A stretch of DNA of 64,000 nucleotides, taken from positions 24,082,207 through 24,146,206 of the forward strand of contig OY783208.1 of the NCBI GenBank assembly GCA_963678705.1, in the 5' to 3' direction. This DNA is from Panorpa germanica. Taxonomy: Eukaryota; Arthropoda; Insecta; Mecoptera; Panorpidae. This document shows, one piece after another, positions 35,426 through 46,966 of the stretch. Positions within the stretch are counted from its first letter, which is position 1. Every line of letters begins with the position of its first letter. A program made the position numbers and the translations under genes. The notes under the pieces were generated by a model, which saw only the letters and a program-made list of their open reading frames with translations, did not search any database and had not been told where the DNA came from.

Positions 35426-36030
35426 AATAAGCGTAAACTGATATCAGAGATAAACATCGCGCCGGTTTTACATATTTTTAACCATTTTAAAAGTCTTTGT
35501 TTTAACAATTTAACAATAAATAAAACTAAGAATTAAATGAGGACAATTATGATCTCAATGCACACCCCAAATATCAGTTTTCTACCCTTTCTAATTCATA
35601 ATACATTTACGAAAGTATTTTTTAAAAATATTCCAGTTTTTCCACAATAATATTTTTCAAGAAAATTCAGTGAAACTTTTAGGGACATGGAAAGTTTTAG
35701 AAAATTGTTAAACACAAAATATGAAAATTGGAAAAACTTTTTTAGAGCCTTAACGGTTGATTTAAACATTTTAAAATTATGAATATTTTACTATAGGGAT
35801 GAAATATTAAGTGTACATACCAGGGTTAAGAAATCGCACTGTTTACTTTGAGGTTCAACGTTGACTGGAACCCAACGATATATATTCCAATATAAATCGC
35901 ACAATTTGATTGAATTGCAGAACACGAACTATAAAATAGTAAGGCAAAATATATATAGGTAATAATTTCACATAGTTCGGATGGCGTCCGTCAACGGAAC
36001 GTTAGATATGAATGGAGTATTTGCACACAC

Positions 36031-37127
36031 CAGTGGTTCTCAAACTTTTTACTTCGAGCCCACCCGTATAATCCAGCTGTAAGCCGGCCCCCCCTACATG
36101 TAAGCGTACTATTTATTATAAGGGAGTCGCATTTTAACATTTTACAGTCAATTTTTATTTAGTTAAGTATTGCACATTCTATGCATACTCTAATGGGGCA
36201 ATAGGTTTAATCGTAATCAAACAACAAATTCTAGACAAAGAATTACAATTTATGTAGGTATTTTAGCTACTATAGTACATAATTGTTATTTGTAACTCAA
36301 AGCAATAATAATAAAAAGATTTTCAGTGTGAAGGAAGTGCTTGCTTTTTCTCTGCGCATAGTTTCTTGAAACGCGGTGTCAGTTCTGATAACGCTACTCT
36401 GAGTTCCTTGGTCGCATCCAGTCTTGAGTGATATTTACTCTTCATGGAAGATAGAGCAGAAAACCCAGTTTCACAAGAGTGAGTGAGTATTGCGAATGGA
36501 GTGAGTTCACTCAAAATTGGGTGTTCCTTTTGTAAGCCAATCCAGAAGGATGTGAGAGAAACTTCATTTAAACTTCATTTCAAGCTCAGTGTCACCTTGG
36601 AGGTCAATGAGATGTTCTTTTTCCTTCATGTTCAGGGAGCACTCATCGACTGATGGTTTGAACGGGTTTTGAATCCATGCCAAACCATCCAAGTTCTCAT
36701 TAAAATATTTTTCAAAACGAGATTTGAGGATTTCTATGTGTTAAAGAAAGCATTTCTTTGCATTAGTTCGAATAGTTTTGAGATCCATTTCTTCAATCAT
36801 AATTTTAAGATTAGGAAATAGCTCCAAATTGTCACTTTTCAGACCGCCCTCATACAAACTTAGCTTCATTACAAAGCTTTTCAGTCCATTGCAGAAGGTT
36901 TTCATCTTTTTCCGTATTTTCTGATAAAGTAAAAAAAATAAAATGTTCGGCAATCTTACGACGTTGACTAAAAATTATACACTTGTTGCAATTTTAAAAA
37001 TAAAAAAGTTTGCATTATTATTTTCTAAGTAAATTTAATTAATTTTTTAACCAAGCTTTGGGCCTCCCCTGAGCCTTCATTGCGCCCCCCTTGGGGGGGG
37101 GTCGCGCCCACACTTTGAGAACCGCTG
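36031..37127 (-). mobile_element. Decayed hAT transposon (D2 copy)
   Basis: This is the same element as 24181-25280, with a G run shorter by about five bases and one or two substitutions. Confidence 0.8.
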
Positions 37128-37538
37128 TAGCTACACTAAGAGAGAAATCCCAGTGGTCAAAAGGACGGTATGTAGTTCTTATCTACTCGTTTAAAGATAT
37201 CATTTTATGGTTTGTGTCTTACCATTAGACCAGGCGCAATATGCTTGCACTCAATATTGATGCAAGATAATTAAGTTTAAGCAGAATAGAGTCTATCCGA
37301 AGTCTAAGACTTCGGATAGACTGACAAAACTAACTCATAATATAATTAGACATTTGGGGATCTAATATTCATCTTTATCAATATATAGTACAGTTTAATA
37401 GACGTGGTTGTAAAAATAAGCTCTTTTAAAGTTAGAGCGCTGACATTTTTTAGCTAGCAACAAGAAAACTTAGACAAAAAGAAAAACCCATGTAATTTCA
37501 CATTTTACAAGTTTTATTTTTGTACAAAAATCTTATTT

Positions 37539-37931
37539 CTATAAAAGTCCATCTGTTCTTATAGCACCAATGACGTCATATACATCTTTTATCGCGTTTT
37601 CTTCTTTATGTTTTAAACACGTGTCAACCATGGTACCCAGAATCCTTTTCGCTTCATTTAAAACCAAATTTGAATCAGATTCCAACGATTTCTTGAAAAT
37701 ATTTCTTAAAATATCTTTACGATTTTAACGTCCGCTGTAGCCAAATTAACAACGGAAAGAAAAAGAAGAGTAATTAAAAGGACGTTTCGATTATTGTTAA
37801 ATAATAATTCAAGCTTATCAACAATTACTGCAACAATTGTACTATCAATAAATAAAGAATCGTAGTTACGTTGAAGTTAGCAAGAACATCAACCAATAAT
37901 AAGCAGAACATAAAAAGGTTTGTTGCTTTGA
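37539..37931 (-). pseudogene. Armadillo-gene last-exon relic 7 (D2)
   Basis: This is the counterpart of relic 4. It differs at several positions (aaggacgtttcgattattg versus aaggtcgttccgattgttg), more than the rest of D does. Confidence 0.8.
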
Positions 37932-39434
37932 TATATTATATTTGATCTGATAAAATAATAGATCAAAATGTATCAACAAAATAATAGATAATCATACATA
38001 TATCATCAATAGGGACCGTGCTTCTAGACTTTTGCGCTAACTAGCGGCAAGTATCCAAAGCAGATGGGTTGTGATCCCATTTTGTGGATCCCATCAACAC
38101 ACTTCAGCATACATCCCAGCATGCTGATTTTACATATTTTTAACCGTTTTAAAAGTCTTTGTTTTAACAATATAACAATAAATAAAACTAATAATTAAAT
38201 GTGGACAATTATGATCTCAATGCACACCCCAAATATCAGTTTTCTACCCTTTCTAATTCATAATACATTTACGAAAGTATTTTTTAAAAATATTCCAGTT
38301 TTTCCACAATAATATTTTTCAAGAAAATTCAGTGAAACTTTTAGGGACATGGAAAGTTTTAGAAAATTGTTAAACACAAAATATGAAAATTGGAAAAACT
38401 TTTTTAGAGCCTTAACGGTTGATTTAAACATTTTAAAATTATGAATATTTTACTATAGGGATGAAATATTAAGTGTACATACCAGGGTTAAGAAATCGCA
38501 CTGTTTACTTTGAGGTTCAACGTTGACTGGAACCCAACGATATATATTCCAATATAAATCGCACAAAATTATGAACCTGATCTAATGTCAAGACACAAAC
38601 TTTAAAATAGTAAGGTGAAAAATATATAGGTAATAATTCCACACAGTTCGTTTGGTGATTGCCCACGGAACGTTAGTTAGAATGGTACATTTGGAAAGCA
38701 ATTGCTCCTTAGCACCTTAATGAAAACCAATCGAACAACACCGACTGAGTGATTTTCTTATCTATTTGATGATAAGGATTTTACATTTTAAGGATTGCTA
38801 TTGCCATTAAATCAGGCGCAATATATTACTAAATGCCGAGTAGGTAATACAGATCGCGTTACAAAGTTGCACAGAATATTTTGAAGGCAGAATAAAATTT
38901 AAGATTTTCCAAAATAAGCCCAACAAATTCCAGCATCTGCCGGAGATAATTAAACGGCTTCCCCTGTAATTCCTATCTCTCACTCTCCATTTAAGAATGG
39001 GGATGTTATGGCCTCTAATTCTATAATTACACTCCCCCCTGTCTGTTTTCATCAATACCCAACGCCATTTTATAGAAATGAAGAGCAACCAACATTCGAA
39101 TTGGATTGTGAACTCATTTTTCAAAGTCGATTTTCTTCATTTCTTATAGAACTATAGGATTATTTATATATAGTGTAAGTTGACGGAGATATAGCTATTT
39201 AAAAACGGAATTTCTATTTTGCCGCTTAAATTTAACATCTTAGTAATAGAGTTTTTATTTATCTAAACATATTGAAAGTGTTGCAATAACCTCTTTACAC
39301 TCTATTGTTTAACAATGATAACAATTCGTCTAAGGAAAATTAACACTCATGAGTCACAAATTCCCACACATGCAAACCACGTACCGACAAGATAGGACAG
39401 TAGATATATGTACATGAAATACATGTAAGCTATT

Positions 39435-39437
<3 letters not shown>

Positions 39438-39491
<54 letters not shown>
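39438..39491. repeat. (TA)n microsatellite at the array's right edge
   Basis: An almost pure TA dinucleotide tract of about 54 bases lies soon after recognisable E sequence ends. A shorter TA tract occurs near 19966-20004. Confidence 0.9.
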
Positions 39492-39492
<1 letters not shown>

Positions 39493-39784
39493 TACATATA
39501 TATAGTGTTCGAAGCGGACTTTGAAGCGAAGGTATTGTTAGAAGGTTGGATTTACACTGCTAGAATTTATAGCAACCGAATTATTGTTGATTTGGAATTC
39601 GCGGATAAAATATTGCGTGGTCTGTGACGCACGCCACTGGATTCTATAGTCTTATCCCACAAAACATAGTGAGCTTTTGTTCTAGTTCCACCCACCAAAG
39701 AAATCAATAAATCATTATCTATAAAAGATTCGTCGAACATTTTCTAATAATAAACTTGAGATACTTCACCACTAAACACTTATT

Positions 39785-39980
39785 CGGTTACTATTCGATA
39801 AAAGTCACCCCATAATACTGTACGCCACTGGAAGGCGAATTCGTTAAAGTTCATTCGATTTGCTTGACAAGTCCGGTTACTATTCGATAAAAGTCACCCC
39901 ATAATACTGTACGCCACTGGAAGGTGAATTCGTTAAAGTTCATTCGATTTGCTTGACAAGTCCGGTGAGTATTCGATAAA
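39785..39980 (+). repeat. 89-bp tandem repeat, two copies plus a partial
   Basis: The string cggttactattcgataaaag starts at 39785 and 39874, and a variant (cggtgagtattcgataaa) at 39963. The two full units differ at one base (gaaggcgaa/gaaggtgaa). Confidence 0.88.
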
Positions 39981-40139
39981 CGTGTTTAGGTGCGTACGTT
40001 TTTTTGCAGTACGAACGTCATGTGAACTCTCACGTCCAATTTGAGACGGTTGATTACATTTACAAGGTTCGGATAGGTTTAACGTTGTAACATGTATTCG
40101 TTTGGTTAAAATTCGCTTAAATACGGTTCCCAGTATGAT

Positions 40140-40470
40140 TTTATTTTATTAAATATTAAAAAATTAACGGAGATATATCTATTTAAAGTTTGAATTTCAT
40201 TTTACTGCGTAATATTCCTGAAGTAATGTTATTTATGTTTCGTTTTATGTCACGACATTATATTGAAACATTATGCTTTGACGTTTAATTCTGCATTTCT
40301 TTTGCACTTCTCTTGTTTAATATTGATGGTAAATGGTAGTGGGGAAGAAGGTGAGGAAGCAATGACTATTTCAATCGTTAATAACTTCTAAAGTATGACG
40401 AATTGAATAAAAATAATTGAATATTTGATGTTCTGATAGCCAACCTTATCAATATACAGTGCAGTTAATT
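40140..40470 (+). mobile_element. Family-C element fragment
   Basis: It shares aacggagatatatctattta, tgtcacgacattatattgaa and gacgtttaattctgcat with 60530-61085, and ends in cttatcaatatacagtgcag. It is related to family A through the two conserved motifs. Confidence 0.65.
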
Positions 40471-40898
40471 GCGTTATCTTTGCCATCATAGCCTTATCCT
40501 TATCTCGTAACCTAGACCTTATCTCATGATTTTAAGGTGCGGTATTTCTCAGGCCTGAGTGATCCGACACTTCATCCATTGAGATTTAGGCCCTTATTAG
40601 TCCTGGACCTTTCTGAGCATTCATAATATACGAGTATACGACTCATGGTTCATTGGGCATTGTATACAGTTCTTAAATTTGTTAATATATAATATTGTAC
40701 CAATATTATATTCGGTTTATGATTTGTAATTAGTAAATCCTAATTATTTCTAACAATAAACATTTAAATTTATTAAAATACAGAGACATAATTAATAAAT
40801 AAATGCAAAAAATTCAAATTTTAATTCTTTTTGCTTTGTCTATAGTATTTTACACATTTAACAATGGTATTAATAAAGATTTTTTTAAAATAAATTTA

Positions 40899-41140
40899 TC
40901 CAATAAACATTTTGGAGTCACTTTGCCATCATATTTGTTGCGTATGATTTTTTTTGTCATGAAAGAGTTCAGTTTCTCACAGTCGCTCATATGAAATGTT
41001 TGTTTTGATCGGCTACAAATGGCGAAACCAATCCACCTGTCGGAGTACAAATGAAGATAAAGTTGATGCGAACTATAATTGAAGTGAAATAGTGATAGAA
41101 ACGTCACCAAACAAAACACTTCACTAAATGTTTTACTGGG
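40899..41140 (+). mobile_element. Short CCCAG-type element (242 bp)
   Basis: The termini are tccaataaacattttggagt / ...tcactaaatgttttactggg. Its internal sequence (gtcactttgccatcata, gtcatgaaagagttca) differs from the 375 bp copies. It matches the partial elements at 20332, 32182 and 48705, so this is a second subfamily. Confidence 0.75.
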
Positions 41141-41784
41141 TAAGGTACTTTAATACTGTTCATAAATGCATGCAATATTCATATTTGTAAATCAATATCT
41201 TGCCTTTATTTTTAATTAATGTTAGTTTTAAGATTTCTTTGTCTTAATTCATTTATATTTTATGCGTATTTGTTTTTATATACAACATATATACTTCTCT
41301 ATGTGGGCAAGCCCTAATATTGCTTATGTAAACATCCTTTGTTTTACGATCCATTTCTACTAGACGACACTACGTATATGTTCTACGTATTTCGGTCTTA
41401 TTAACTCAACTTTTAAACCGACAGCACGCATAACTTTTGGTGCATTTACATAAAATAATAATTACACATATTTTTATTTATAACTTAAACCGCGAGTTAC
41501 ATTTACTTAGTGTCGTAACTAGTATTCTCATCAATTAAAATATTTAATCAATTTATATGTAATTCAATAGTGTAGTTTTAAAATAAATGTAATCTAAAAA
41601 AGTTCTGATGTTTTGCTGTGTCTTTTGATATAAATAAAAATAGCTATTAATTAGTTAATAACAAAAAGGTCCTTCATAACAAAATTGTGCGTAGCCTAAG
41701 TTATTGAAAGGAACTGAGCGACATTTGCCGTTCGAGAACTTGGATACCGCCGACAGATCGCAGATACGCTTTAGCCAGCCTATA

Positions 41785-42955
41785 GGGATTGAGAAAGAAC
41801 TGTAGAGGCAGCACTACTGCCGAAAGTGGAGCGCTCTGGTGTCATAAATGTAAAGGATAGTGATGTAAACAGCGTAGAAATAGTATTAATTGAAATAAGT
41901 AATGCAAAAAATAATTAAATTCGGGTTCTTGATAATCTTGAACCTTGATAATCAGATTTAATAGGATCTGGAGTAATTGGATCACATCCAACATCTTCAA
42001 CATTCTTTCGTAAAAGCGGCAAATTAACATCACACATTTTTTCGGCTGTCCTTTTAATTGGAATGTTTACTTGCACTTCTGCAGTAGTTACACCATCACG
42101 GGAATTTATGTTACAAAAATAATACTTATGTTCATCTAAAACACTTTCATCAACAATTTCATCAGTTTGACATGTTATACTACGAGTTGTTTTTTGTGGA
42201 GTAGCATCAGAAGCATAATGATCTTCAACGCTCTGTGTTTCAATATCTACATAATTATCCTCTTGAATTTCAATTTCATTATTATTATTATTAATGATAT
42301 TCATTTCACTTCGTACATTCCGTTGCCTTAATCGTTCGAAACGAACGATTCGAATGACTGAGTGGATTTTTTGGTATTTACTTTACCAGGAAAAATTGTT
42401 GGTGTGTATGAAGGATGCCGAGGATGTTCTGACTTTTGATTATTCACAAAATGATCACTACAAATGCGTGTATTTTTAGTTAGTTCCCAATCCTTTAGAT
42501 ATTTTCTGAAACACAAATTTTTTAAATTTTACTTTTACTTATTACTATTTTATTTATTTCATAAAATAATTATTATATAGTTTAATATTCTATTTTATAA
42601 TACTTAGCTTTTCAAATTTGATTGTGATTAATTAAATTTTTTTATTAAAATAATTTACTTACACATAGTTTTTCACTGCATTTATCCATTGTTGACGTTT
42701 AAAGGTTATCCATAGTACTCGCAGGGAAACGATAAAATTTCACACTTGTATTTTGGTTTTTGTTTTTATATGGCATATTGAAACAGCCACGGATACAGCA
42801 CGATACTTTTGAAGAAGACATTACTTAAAATTATTTCGATTAGATTAAAAAAATTATTAATTTAACAAATTCCTTATTGTTTTCTATACCACTTGCCACC
42901 ACTTTGCTTTACATTTTTCTCGGTAGTTGGCGTCAAAGTCATGTTTCTCAATCCC
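41785..42955 (-). mobile_element. THAP-bearing DNA transposon remnant, copy 2
   Basis: Inverted copy of the element at 29728. It is flanked by TATA on both sides (41781-41784 and 42956-42959). D1 and D2 have the empty site agcctatagatctct at 21194 and 33044, which confirms a 4 bp TATA (or TA plus terminal TA) target duplication. On the minus strand, exon 1 is 42821-42663 and exon 2 is 42505-41915. The frameshift after the FYRFP segment is the same as in copy 1. The C terminus here is longer (PIKRTAEKMCDVN ... SRLSRTRI). There is no DDE domain. Confidence 0.78.
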
Positions 42956-43130
42956 TATAGATCTCTATAAGGTCCAAACTCCACAAACAAATACATTTAT
43001 TTTTAAGTTCAAATTATATGTCAGAACCTAGTTTGAGATTCTAGTCATATGCTAATATTGTCTCAATGAGGTGATTACTAACGTGATAAGACGAGACGAA
43101 GTCAGAGATAACGATACTTTGAATGGACCT

Positions 43131-44060
43131 GGAGGAGGGCTTGTCCGAAATATGCACGTAGATTCATCATCATATCAAGATAGATCAAAGAATTCAAGGT
43201 CGTACGGTAAACTGTGTACATGTTTTCGTATCTAATCAAATTAATGTTACTATAATAGCTACCGATGTCACAATCTTACAATAATTCAAAGGTTAGCTTC
43301 CCGTATTTATTTATATAAAATTCATAACAACGTGGCAAATTTGTTTTCCTTTTACTTTAAGTGTGTGGAACATTGCAGCAGAAGAAAAACGCAATAAGGA
43401 AGTTATCAAGATATTGAAAAGGCAGAAATTCACCTATAGTTATCAAATCATAGTTACATTGTTACAAAGGTTACAGCTAGTTGGTCCAAATCTTCGTTTT
43501 ATAATACTTCATGGTATACACAAGGCAGCTGTTAACAGTCAACTTGTTAACATACACCCAGTCGTGTGCGTCTCTATTAAATGACATCACATGTCTTGCA
43601 ATGTTCTCAATGTGTGAAAAAATTATCTTTAACTGTAATCTGTTTATATTAACTGTAATCACCTGTCATATAACGATTTATTAACAAATAATTGAACATT
43701 AGAGATTACCCATGACAAAAAAATCATGACGCATCTTCAAAATGATTGGAGTCACATGCTCCAATATATTTACTGGGTTGTGTAGTAAGAAAACTCTGTT
43801 TTAGGAAGGGGAATATTGACGTGACAGGTCAATATTTTAAAAATATTATGTAGTGCTGGTTGTTCAATAAATGCAATTCCAATGTCTATCTACTGTGCGA
43901 TAAAAAAACTTAATAAAATGTAATCATGAATCAAATCAGGCTAATTTATAATTTGATGACTTAAGACGTAGGACGCAATCCCATTAAGGAAACAACGCAT
44001 ACTAACGAGGTTAAAATGAGAGGGGGGGGGGGGGGTACAGGTTTACTTCTAGATTTATAA
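43131..44060. other. Intergenic, 3' side of the armadillo gene
   Basis: About 43690-43783 is a fragment of the short CCCAG subfamily (reverse orientation, ending tttactgggtt). A G homopolymer of about 14 bases ends at 44035. The 61-73 codon readings at 43363-43662 overlap on both strands and have no recognisable domain. I see nothing else. Confidence 0.4.
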
Positions 44061-44202
44061 TTTTAGCAAAAACAAGATGCTCTTCATTTCTTAAGACAAA
44101 GCATTGACATTTTGTAGCTAGCAACAAAAAAACTTAAACAAAAAGAAAAACCCATGTAATTTCACATTTTACAAGTTTTATTTTTGTATAAAAATCTTAT
44201 TT

Positions 44203-46589
44203 CTATAAAAGTCCATCTGTTCTTACAACATCAATGACGTCATACACATCTTTTAACGCGTTTTCTTCTTTATGTTTTAAACACGTGTCCACCATGGTAC
44301 CCAGAATCCTTTTCGCTTCATTTAAAACCAAATTTGAATCAGATTCCAACGATTTCTTGAAAATATTTGTTAAAACATCGTTTTTATTACAATTTAAAAT
44401 ATCCTTTACGATTTTAACGTCCACTGCTGCTAAATTACCAAGTGAAAGAAGAAGAGGAGTAATTAAAAGGACGTCCTGATTGTTATTAAATAATAATTCC
44501 AGCTTATCAACAATTACTGCAACAATTATACTATCAATAAATAAAGAATCGCATTGTTGTTTTGAAGTTAGCAAGAACATCAACCAATAATAAGCAGAAC
44601 TTAATAAGGTTTGTCGCTTTGCTATTAATATTTCTAATAATTTAATGACAATTAATTGAAGTTCGTTAGTTTCCAATCTGAAATAAATAAATTGTTTACT
44701 TAAAATTATATTTCACATTTGTTAGATTATATAATATTGATGTAATACTTGTCTCCAATGTTTTTCACAAAATGTGATAATGCGTAAACAGCGGCTAAAT
44801 CTTTATCTTCGTTTTCTCCATTTAATAAATTTATTAAATAATTGATTGATCCCATTTTAGCTACAGCTAAACTGACGTCTGCATCTGCAGCGCAAAGATT
44901 TCCAATGGTCCACGCACAAGTTGCCTAAAAAGTGTTTTAAATAATATTTAATGTATAAGGTGTTGCGGCATTTCAGGGGTTGCAATCAATATCCACGACA
45001 GGTTCATTTGTAAGTTGCATACAAGCTTTAAATAAGATAATTTCTCGCACGTTTCTTAATTGGGAAAATGTCAAGTGATGAAGAAGACGTGATTACAGCA
45101 CACGCTCTTATTAGAAGACGACGAATCAGACGTAGAATGTATTGGCTTCATCCATACATCGAAAAGAACATTAACCGCAGATGATTCAGAATTTCAATCA
45201 GTATATCGAATGACTATTATTCAATGGGCTTGTGTCCTCATTTTTTAGTGGTCGATTTTTCAATTGTTGATTGAACTTGATGTTAATAAATGTGTATTGA
45301 CGTGTCTATTTTATTAAATATCTAAATGTTGACGGAGATATAGCAATTAAAAGTTTGAATTGTAGTCTTAGCACTAGGTCAATTATTTGTGCTGTGGTAA
45401 TGTTTAGTAGCTGTTGGTAGTCAAATAATCAAGTCAAATCAAAGAATAATAAGTTTTTATTTTATTTAACCCTGCTATGGTAGACATAATATTGAAATTT
45501 GATTGTTCCTTGAAATAGCTGTAAATAATATTTGATATTTTGATATATAAATACATATAGCAGAGATTTATGAGCTGTTGGCAGCGGTTGTGATGTCACA
45601 TGCATTTGGAATGTGTACAACGTTGAATTCCTTTAATAATTAAAGAGACAAAATGACTTTTTAAATTGTTAATATCTCTTAACATATAAGGAGTTCTAGT
45701 AACCCACTTTATCAATATATAGTACACTTTTATAGAAATTAAGACATAGGACACAAACCCATTGAAATTCTAATTTGATATAGCTATAACTTTTATGTTA
45801 TAACACTTATTGCAATCAAAAATTAAAAAACAAGAGTTTACAAGCCCATTTCGACTTAAATTTCTAAATGATTGATCTCTTGATTGTAAAAGTGACTTTT
45901 TACGTTCATTTAACGTTAAATGTCCGTAACTACGGTAAGGGAGAAGATTTTTTCAGTGAATTTAAAATTGTAATCTTTTATAATGTATTTCCTAAGTTTA
46001 TTAAGACATATTTACCACAAGCTCCGGATTTGATTGATTTAAATACGTATGTAGGTAAGCTCCTGCAGCTCTCATAATCGTAGAGCTTATTTTAGGGCCT
46101 CCTAGAGCTAAATTGCACAAACAACACGCTGCTTCCACTTGCAATTCATTATTTCTTCCTAAAAATAAAAGGTTTAACAATTAAACACGAATATTCTGCT
46201 AAATATTGGTCTTTAAAACAAACACTTACCTGTTAAATCTCTGACAAGTGCTTGTAGGGCTCCAGTAACATGAAAGAAAGCATCTACATGGCCTGGACTC
46301 TCTAGTAAACCATTTTTGACAGCTCTTAACACAGAAACATTAGTCAAGTTCTTACGTTTGATTTGTTTTGCTAATTTTTCTATAGCTGATACTGAAATAC
46401 TATTAAAGAATATAAATATAAACTAAATTAAGTATTTGTGTTATAAAATAAATACCTTGGTGTGTCATTGTTGTCTTCCATTGTACGAAAATTATTTAAA
46501 ACACTTTGTCTATGAGCTTGACGATCTTTTATTAAAACTTCGCGAGAATTATCGCGAATTATTTCTAAATTTTCATCAATTTGAATCAT
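44203..46589 (-). CDS. Armadillo-repeat importin-alpha/TMCO6-like protein, five exons
   Basis: Exons (minus) are 46589-46456, 46399-46230, 46158-46016, 44924-44749 and 44677-44203. The phases agree and give 365 aa. The N terminus is short and charged with basic residues (REVLIKDRQAHRQSVLNNFR), loosely like an importin-beta-binding segment. Armadillo helices follow, with hallmark strings AFFHVTGALQALVRDLTG, VEAACCLCNLALGGP, NPELVATCAWTIGNLC, YLINLLNGENEDKDLAAVYAL and LLLSLGNLAAVDV. CxWTxGNL is characteristic of importin-alpha-type ARM repeats. At 365 aa it is shorter than importin alpha (about 500), so a TMCO6-like or divergent adaptor seems likelier than a canonical one. The last exon opens with TTG, not a start codon, after an AG acceptor. 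Its 3' half is the source of the relics in the array. Intron 3 carries a family-A MITE. The gene is divergent from V-ATPase subunit e. Confidence 0.82.
45223..45763 (+). mobile_element. Family-A MITE in armadillo gene intron 3
   Basis: A nearly complete 541 bp copy: left end aatgggcttgtgtcct, right end aggacacaaacccatt. It lies in the sense opposite to the host gene. Confidence 0.88.
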
Positions 46590-46966
46590 TTTAAATATGT
46601 TATATATAAATCGTAAATTAGGTTAACTTTGTGTTTATAGAAATTGACATTCAATATGTAGTGTGAAGTTAGATGCATATAGGTTACCAATTTCATAATT
46701 ACTTATATTTATAAACGTTAATTTACTTAATAAATCAGCTAATTACTTTTAAAATGAATTTAGTAATTAATTAATGCTATTAAAGTAGATAAATTAATTA
46801 AATATAAAGAAGCTACCATCGTTTTATATAGCATGTGACAGTGAAAAAACTTCACACAGATCCCTCCCATCTCATGTGACTTTTATCCAGTTTCGTCAAT
46901 CATAAAGTCACAAGTGTTGATCACCTGAATTTATTTATTTAGTTATTTTTAATAAAATTTATTAAA
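46590..46966. promoter_or_regulatory. Divergent intergenic region (armadillo gene / V-ATPase e)
   Basis: 377 bp separate the two ATGs, so both 5' UTRs and promoters must lie here or overlap. I see no clear TATA box at a fitting distance. The region is AT-rich except for a cacagatccctcccatctca patch near 46856. Confidence 0.5.

Larger units (their letters stand above)
31911..38670 (+). repeat. Block D, copy 2
   Basis: Nearly identical to 20061-26810. The differences I saw include ggtaccc/ggtatcc (22272/34122), a shorter G run near 37100, tctaagtg/tctatgtg, and an extra aaatgtatc at about 37966. The long CCCAG element, both exon relics and the hAT relic are at identical internal positions, so they were in place before D was duplicated. 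Confidence 0.92.
16140..39300 (+). repeat. Higher-order tandem array (D/E blocks)
   Basis: The block order is E0 (about 16140-20060), D1 (20061-26810), E1 (26810-31910), D2 (31911-38670), E2 (38670-39300). D1 and D2 match at an offset of 11850 (11875 after small indels) with very few differences over about 6.75 kb. E0 matches E1 at offsets 9480-9857, after allowing for a 375 bp MITE present only in E1. Within D and E a subrepeat of about 2.5-3.6 kb recurs, each starting with an armadillo-gene exon relic. I find no credible protein gene in the array. Confidence 0.9.
40720..43130 (+). repeat. Diverged single-copy relative of block D (likely source flank)
   Basis: 40720-40790, 41150-41780 and 42960-43130 align in order with 20460-21300 (shared gtaattagtaaatcctaatt, atcaatatcttgc, gtagttttaaaataaatgta, gcgacatttgccgttcg), at clearly lower identity than D1 with D2. 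Two insertions separate the parts: a 242 bp CCCAG-type element and the THAP element. The stretch continues into the 3' flank of the intact armadillo gene. Confidence 0.75.

Noticed and set aside
16140..39300. CRISPR-like or phage-like direct repeats
   Set aside because: Repeats are kilobase-scale and eukaryotic TE-derived, with no short regular repeat-spacer pattern.
45868..46077. Plus-strand 69-codon frame
   Set aside because: It overlaps the armadillo gene's exon 3 in antisense and has no support.
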